Below are positions 58,620-64,000 of a stretch of 64,000 bases of DNA, piece after piece. Location: positions 95,342,066-95,406,065 of the forward strand of contig NC_079213.1 in NCBI RefSeq assembly GCF_029633865.1. Reading direction: 5' to 3'. The notes under the pieces were generated by a model. That model was not told the DNA's origin, ran no database searches, and worked only from the letters and a program-made list of their open reading frames with translations. Position numbers and translations under genes: made by a program. The DNA is from Lampris incognitus (Eukaryota; Chordata; Actinopteri; Lampriformes; Lampridae). Within the stretch, counting starts at the first letter, position 1; each line of letters starts with the position of its first letter.

Positions 58620-59860
58620 CCTCTAGACAGCAATGGGTGTAAAATTATATAGTTTTGGTGGCTGTATGATGGGAAGATCATGGGTTTTTCTGTCCTCTCT
58701 TGTTTCTGTCCTTTATCCCAACAAGGTTGTTCTGTCACTTGCAAGGAAGGAAGGTTGATGGGTAATCCTTGCATGCATGTTAACTAAAAGGATATGCGTA
58801 GAATGTAAGAAAGCCTTGTTCCCTCTATCGGCTGGTTATTTCAATTTATGACAAAAAATTTTGAGCTCCTTTTATGTGACAGCTTTGGTATGGTATTATG
58901 CATATACGCACCAAAATATATGCGCATATGTCGCCATAATTTACATTAGTTATTTCTGTGAGAATCTCAAGACACGCCCCGTTTTGTCACCGGTTAAACA
59001 AGTAATTGTACCCTGACACTCCAAGTTGGTCGTTTTAACCGTGCCCATCCTTCGACACCCATCTATTTCATTGTCTCTGTGATAGTGCCATGGCAGTAGC
59101 AGGGGAAGAACCCATGCATTAAATCTATTCCCGTTGCCGATTTTTGTGCACCTCTCCGTACACTATGTAATTACTGTCATTACAGAACCTGTTTTTGCAT
59201 TCCTTCCCATGTGCCCTCCGTGTCTGTGCCGCCGACGCCTGGGAGATAAACCATCACCCGAGAGGCCTCACCCCCGTCTCCAGTGCCTATGATCTCCACA
59301 GCTTGATTGAGGCCGGCTATTAAATAGCATCACCCTGCTAGTCAGTTAAGGCCCATAGCTACATGCACATTCCACTGGGATAACAGATCATGGAACATCT
59401 ACCATCACCATCATCACCATCATCACATCAGTGTGTATGTAAGTGTGTTTGTGTGTGTGTACACACGTACACCTATACCCTCTATGTGTGTGATTTCTTC
59501 AAATAATTACCCAGTTTATGCATTTTTTTTAAGTCTTAACTCGCTCCATAATCAGTTCATGTATATATTATTCATCCATGATTTGTGTCTGTCAACCAGT
59601 TTCCCATTGGCTATGCAATTGTCATAGCAACTGCTTTAAGCAAGAGTTTGGTGGGGGATTGTGCGAACAAGGACAGATTAGATGAGGGTAAACCTCATCT
59701 TGCACTATGGGCTGAATGAGTTGGAAAGCGCATTTGCTTATGCTTAACAACCATCGGAGAAGGCTGCACAGTGATCTGATATGATTATGCAGAACTTATA
59801 AGTTTTGCATATGGCAGAGGCAAGCAGACGCCTATAAGTAAAATACTCTCTGTGCATCAG
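58620..59860. other. yjefn3 intron 1, no feature recognised
   Basis: Unique A/T-rich DNA with a CATCAC run at about 59403-59428 and a GT-rich stretch at about 59430-59462. No exon with convincing splice borders was found. Confidence 0.5.
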
Positions 59861-59867
59861 GTGAGCC

Positions 59868-59945
59868 CCGGTGGCTCAGGTTGATGATGCGTACACCGTG
59901 TGCCTGTGACTGCTGTAGGTTCCACGCTCATTCAATGCATCGCTT
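59868..59945 (+). repeat. Possible tRNA-like SINE head
   Basis: GAGCCCCGGTGGCTCAGGTT followed about 45 bp later by GTAGGTTCCACGC resembles the A-box and B-box spacing of a tRNA-derived SINE head. The body is not recognised. Confidence 0.4.
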
Positions 59946-60139
59946 TCTGTAAATACTCGCCGACCGTTTAGACTTAAAGATCAACCACACTCCTGTCAAT
60001 ATCAGAATAGGAGCACCATGCTGTTTATGTACAATGTCAAGATGAACGGTTGGATCAGAGCACTGAACTTGTCACTGCTCTGGAGATTGGAAACGGACAT
60101 GAGCGGGATGTGTGTCTGCCTGACCTAATGTCCTATCAC

Positions 60140-61150
60140 ATCAAGATTCAAGATTCTTTATTTGTTACGTCTCATTATAAAAGTATAAGAGAGCAAAATT
60201 CTCGAGTTTTGGCTCCTCAACACGGCAGCAACAATAGTAATTAAATAACAACAAAACAGAACAAAAAAGCAGTAATAATAATAGGTAGGTAGTAGGTAGG
60301 TAGGTCTTTATTTCAAACACAGCAAACAAGCAAGCGTTACATGTTTGAAAAGGAGCAGGAGGAAGTTTCTACTTATACTATCCTGCCCCCTGTCTGATGC
60401 TCAATCTATACAATCTCATTAATAAACTTGTTTTTTTTACACATCAGAGTATGCCTTACTCGTATACCTAGTTAATGAGTCAACAACAAAAAACCCCAAT
60501 AAGAATAGTAATGATGGAAATTAAAAATGGAATAAAAATAAGGAAAATAGTGGGAAAAAAATTAAATTGTGTGTGTTTGTGTGTGCGTGCGTACGTGCGT
60601 GCGTGTGTGTAAGCAAAGGAATTAAAGCAATACAAATACCAAAAACAAGCGAAAAAGAAGCCCAGATAATAAAAGCAATAATAATGGTGTCCCATTAGAA
60701 AAAGAATGGTGACGGCTATAAAATACTGAGAAAAAGAGAGAAAAATAATCGGTGTGTGGTGTGTGTAAGGTATTGTGTGTGTGTGTAGGCTCAGCCTTAA
60801 TACATTTGCATATGTGTGTGTAGTTGTTTGCATATTTGTGTATGTTTGTGTATGCCAAGCTACTTCTGTGTGTATGTGTGTGTGTGCGTGTGTGTGTGTG
60901 TGTGTAAACTGATGATCCGCTGAAGACCATAGGTCAATACCATCAGTCTGGCAACAGGCTTAGTGTCTTTCAATGTTCTTTGTTCAAAAGCCTGGTTGCT
61001 TGGTGGAAAAAGCTGTTCCGGAGTCTACTGGTCTGGGCTTTGAGGCTGCGGTACCGCTTGCCTGACGGTAGCAGCTGGAACGGTCCATAGTTGGGGTGGC
61101 TGGGGTCTTTGATAATCCTGCGGGTTTTGCTGACACATCAGTGTCAAATC
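60140..61150 (-). repeat. Dispersed teleost repeat
   Basis: Left end AAGATTCTTTATTTGTTACG, right part AGCCTGGTTGCTTGGTGGAA, GAGGCTGCGGTACCGCTTGC and TGATAATCCTGCGGGTTTTG. These phrases are recognised from general knowledge of abundant fish repeats, possibly the 3' part of a non-LTR element read on the minus strand. The middle contains several TG tracts. Confidence 0.5.
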
Positions 61151-61302
61151 TCGTTGTTTGTGTCACCTAATTTTGTTATTTTGTTCTGTTATTTTGTGGC
61201 ATGGGTGTGCATGCACACACATATATATGAGGGGCCGTACAAACCATAATAATATATTCTGGCCCACACACACACACACACTTTATATATATATGCCACA
61301 CC

Positions 61303-61342
<40 letters not shown>

Positions 61343-61346
61343 CATA

Positions 61347-62982
61347 CAGTGCACCCGGAAAGTATTCACACCCCTTCACTTTCCCCACATTTTGTTATGT
61401 TACAGCCTTATTCCAAAATGGATTAAATTCTTTTTTTTCCTCATCAATCTTCATACAATACCCCATAATGTCAAAGCGAAAAAGGTTTTGTAGAAATTTT
61501 TGCAAATTTATCAAAAATAAAAAACTGAAATATTGCATGTACATAAGTATTCACACACTCTACTCATACTTGGTTGAGGCACCCTTGGTAGCGATTACAG
61601 CCTCAAGTCTTCTTGGGTATGAAGCTACAAGCTTGGCACACCTATATTTGGGGTATTTCTCCCAATCTTCTCTGCAGATCCTCTTGAGCTCTGTAAGGTT
61701 AGATGGGGAGCGTCGCTGCACAGCTATTTTCAGGTCTTTCCAGAGATGTTCAATGGGGTTCAAGTTTGGGCTCTGGCTGGACCACTCAAGGACTATTCAC
61801 AGACTTGTCCTGAAGCTACTCCTTCCTTGTCTTGGCTGTGTGCTTAGGGTCGTTGTCGTGTTGAAAGGTAAACCTTCGCCCCAGTCTGAGGTCCTAAGCG
61901 CTCTGGAGCAGGTTTTCATCAAGGATCTCTCTGTACTTTGCTCCATTCATCTTTCCCTCGATCCTGACTAGTCTCCCAATTCCTGCCGCTGAAAAACATC
62001 CCCACAGCATGATGCTGCCACCACCATGCTTCACTGTAGGGATGGTATTAGCAAGGTGATGAGAGGTGCCTGGTTTCCTCCAGATGTGACGTTTGGCATT
62101 CAGGCCAGAGAGGTCAATCTTGGTTTCATCAGACCAGAGAATCTTTTTTCTCATGGTCTGAGAGTCCTTTAGGTGCTTTCTGGCAAACTCCAAGCGGGCT
62201 GTCATGTGCCTTTTACTGAGCACAGGCTTCCATCTGGCCACTCTACCATAAAGGCCTGATTGGTGGAGTGCTGCAGAGATGGTTGTCCTTCTGGAAGGTT
62301 CTCCCATCTCCACAGAGGAACGCTGGAGCTCTGTCAGAGTGACCATCGGGTTCTTGGTCACCTCCCTGACCAAGGCCCTTCTCCCCCGATTGCTCAGTTT
62401 GGCTGGGCGGCCAGCTCTAGGAAGAGTCCTGGTGGATCCAAACTTCTTCCATTTACCAATGACGGAGACCACTGTGCTCTTCGGGACCTTCAAAGCTGTA
62501 GAATTTTTTTTGTACCCTTCCCCAGATCTGTGCCTCGATACAATCCTGTCTAAGAGGTCCACAGACAATTCCTTTGACTTCATGGCTTGGTTTCTGCTCT
62601 GACATGCACTGTCAACAGGGGGACCTTATATAGACAGGTGTGTGCCTTTCCAAATCATGTCCGATTAATTGAATTTACTACAGGTGGACTCCAATCAAGA
62701 TGTAGAAACATCTCAAGGATGATCAGTGGAAACAGGATGAACCTGAGCTCAATTTTGAGTGTCATAGCAAAGGGTGTGAATACTTATGTACATGCAATAT
62801 TTCAGTTTTTTATTTTTATTAAATTTGCAAAAAATTCTACAAAACCTTTTTCACTTTGTCATTATGGGGTATTGTGTGTAGATTGATGAGAAAAAAAGGA
62901 ATTTAATCCATTTTGGAATAAGGCTTTAACATAACAAAATGTGGAGAAAGTGAAGGGGTCTGAATACTTTCCGGATGCACTG
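61347..62982 (-). mobile_element. Nearly complete Tc1-type transposon, 1636 bp
   Basis: The outer ends CAGTGCACCCGGAAAGTATT and AATACTTTCCGGATGCACTG are inverted and flanked by TA on both sides (61345-61346 and 62983-62984). Long inverted repeats of about 210 bp include a second inner terminal motif (AAGTATTCACAC / GTGTGAATACTT), the IR/DR layout of fish Tc1 elements. It lies in yjefn3 intron 1. Confidence 0.95.
61560..62583 (-). pseudogene. Tc1 transposase with two stops and a frameshift
   Basis: The minus-strand frame opens MKSKELSVDLLDRIVSRHRS (helix-turn-helix, paired-like), then GRPAKLSNRGRRALVRE. It carries the DDE catalytic positions in ILWSDETKIDL, HDNDPKHTAKT and MNPIEHLWKDLK. It is interrupted by TAG at 61894-61896 (a Gln position in the family), TAG at 61816-61818 (a Trp position) and an extra base near 61795-61805. 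It ends with KYEV-type sequence near 61557. The first 229 codons are open, so inactivation is recent relative to the other DNA elements here. Confidence 0.9.
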
Positions 62983-62994
62983 TATATATGCCAC

Positions 62995-63300
62995 ACACAC
63001 ACACTCACACACACACACTTGCTTGCTTGCTGGTTGTCGAACATGTCCGATGATGACCATCTTCTCCTATTTGTGAGTCCTTTGGTGACTGAATAGTCCG
63101 ATCCTGGATGCACAGTTGCGGTTGCAGACCTGGCATGTAAAAGTGGGGCTGGAGGGGGCAGGGGTATTTTTGCGAGCATGCCTCTTTGCACACTTTGCTA
63201 CACGGTGTTGTGTGCGTTGGTTTTCCATATGCTTCACTCCCTCTGAGACGTGAGAGCGCCAGGTTGTGCGGCAGGAAGCAAATTCCTCCAAAGAAGAGGG
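62995..63300 (-). pseudogene. LINE C-terminal zinc-finger fragment (tentative)
   Basis: The minus-strand frame reads CRTTWRSHVSEGVKHMENQR, AKCAKRHARKN and TFTCQVCNRNCASRIGLFSH followed by QRTHK and a stop. Non-LTR retrotransposon proteins often end with a similar C-x2-C...H-x3-H finger after an arginine-rich stretch. No reverse transcriptase lies next to it, so it is a 3' fragment at most. Confidence 0.45.
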
Positions 63301-63302
63301 GT

Positions 63303-63317
63303 TGATCTGGCGCACAC

Positions 63318-63364
<47 letters not shown>
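63303..63364. repeat. (CA)n microsatellite
   Basis: CA repeats of about 60 bp. Confidence 0.95.
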
Positions 63365-63365
<1 letters not shown>

Positions 63366-63462
63366 CAAGATAACAAGGGGAAGAAGAATGCCTGCCAGCA
63401 TACGTTTCAGTTTTCCACAACATAGATCTGACCGCTCTGTATCAGAGTACGTCTTCTCCTTG

Positions 63463-63740
63463 CAGTGACGTGCGGTGAGGTTCGTGGCTGGTGAGGCACT
63501 GACTTTTTCAGAGTCAGATTTACAAATATATGAAGCCAATATAGTAGCTTCAATTCACCATTCATTTGGCAGCTTGCACATTGACTACTGCTTGTGTTTC
63601 ATATCTCATCAGCATTCTTTACACACACATAATTAAGGTACATATTTGGACAAGGAGCGGCTCAGAGAAAGAGCGCATTTGCTCTGCACTGTGCGTGTTT
63701 TCCTAATTTGCCATCGTAATTCCACAATTACTATCACTAT
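63463..63740 (+). mobile_element. hAT-type terminus
   Basis: CAGTGACGTGCGGTGAGG, then GCTGGTGAGGCACTGAC, read like a hAT terminal repeat (CAGTG start). The other end is not seen and may lie outside the window or be lost; the end coordinate is approximate. Confidence 0.45.
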
Positions 63741-63749
63741 TTTTTATAT

Positions 63750-63870
63750 TGTGTAGTTTTTATCTGTTGTTGCTTTTTGTATTTGTTTATCTTTGTACAG
63801 TGTCCTGGAGTATCCAGAAAGGCGCTTATAAATAAAATTTATTATTATCATTATTACTACTATTAGTATT
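63750..63870 (+). repeat. L2-type LINE 3' tail
   Basis: GTCCTGGAGTATCCAGAAAG, GCGCTTATAAATAAAATTTA and a following ATT/ATC triplet tail match the AAGCGCTATATAA-type end seen at 42118-42190 on the other strand. Only the tail is present. Confidence 0.6.
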
Positions 63871-64000
63871 TAATTAATTACATACTCATTCAATACAAAT
63901 AAAAGGATGTACTGCAGTGTATGCATGGGCTTACCTTTACTTGAAAACCTTTTAGCTCCGACATTGGTCTTCCATCATTTATCACTTCGCTTTTTGATTG

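Overview
The window is vertebrate, almost certainly teleost fish, genomic DNA. It holds spliced protein-coding exons with GT/AG borders and long introns full of dinucleotide microsatellites. It also has a dense load of teleost-type transposons: hAT, Tc1, piggyBac, Harbinger MITEs, RTE and L2 LINEs, Ty3/Gypsy and tRNA-like SINEs. There is no bacterial-style operon, CRISPR array or phage structure.

Three host loci can be supported. (1) gatad2a (p66-alpha, a NuRD subunit) runs on the + strand from 25170 to about 39385. Ten coding exons join in frame to a 663-residue protein, followed by a roughly 2.7 kb 3' UTR. (2) A tssk6-like kinase lies on the - strand at 53467-54390. It is broken: no usable start codon, a frameshift and a lost DFG motif. 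(3) The first coding exon of yjefn3 (AIBP2-like) is at 56429-56487 on the + strand; the rest of that gene should lie beyond the right edge. The order gatad2a, tssk6 (opposite strand), yjefn3 matches the human 19p13.11 neighbourhood. ndufa13, which sits there in mammals, is not seen between them.

Layout. 1-25169: no recognisable coding exon. It contains a decayed RTE (3935-6235), hAT-type elements, two copies of one SINE, a foldback element (15531-16463) and a decayed ZBED-type hAT (17774 to about 24570) that carries a second hAT and a SINE. 25170-36695: gatad2a exons; intron 3 carries a dead piggyBac, itself hit by a Harbinger MITE, plus half a Tc1 element. 36696-39385: 3' UTR. 39495-48290: an L2-type LINE with a folded 5' junction, then a decayed Gypsy element split by a second L2. 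48300-53000: a dispersed repeat carrying a nearly intact RTE (one in-frame stop). 53467-56487: tssk6 pseudogene and yjefn3 exon 1. 56488-64000: yjefn3 intron 1, with a decayed SINE, a MITE containing a LINE tail, a nearly complete Tc1 element and microsatellites.

The most informative signals are the insertion histories that can be read from exact target-site duplications, the degraded kinase in conserved synteny, and a folded RNA-like leader at the 5' end of the young RTE. I found no clearly new multi-gene system.
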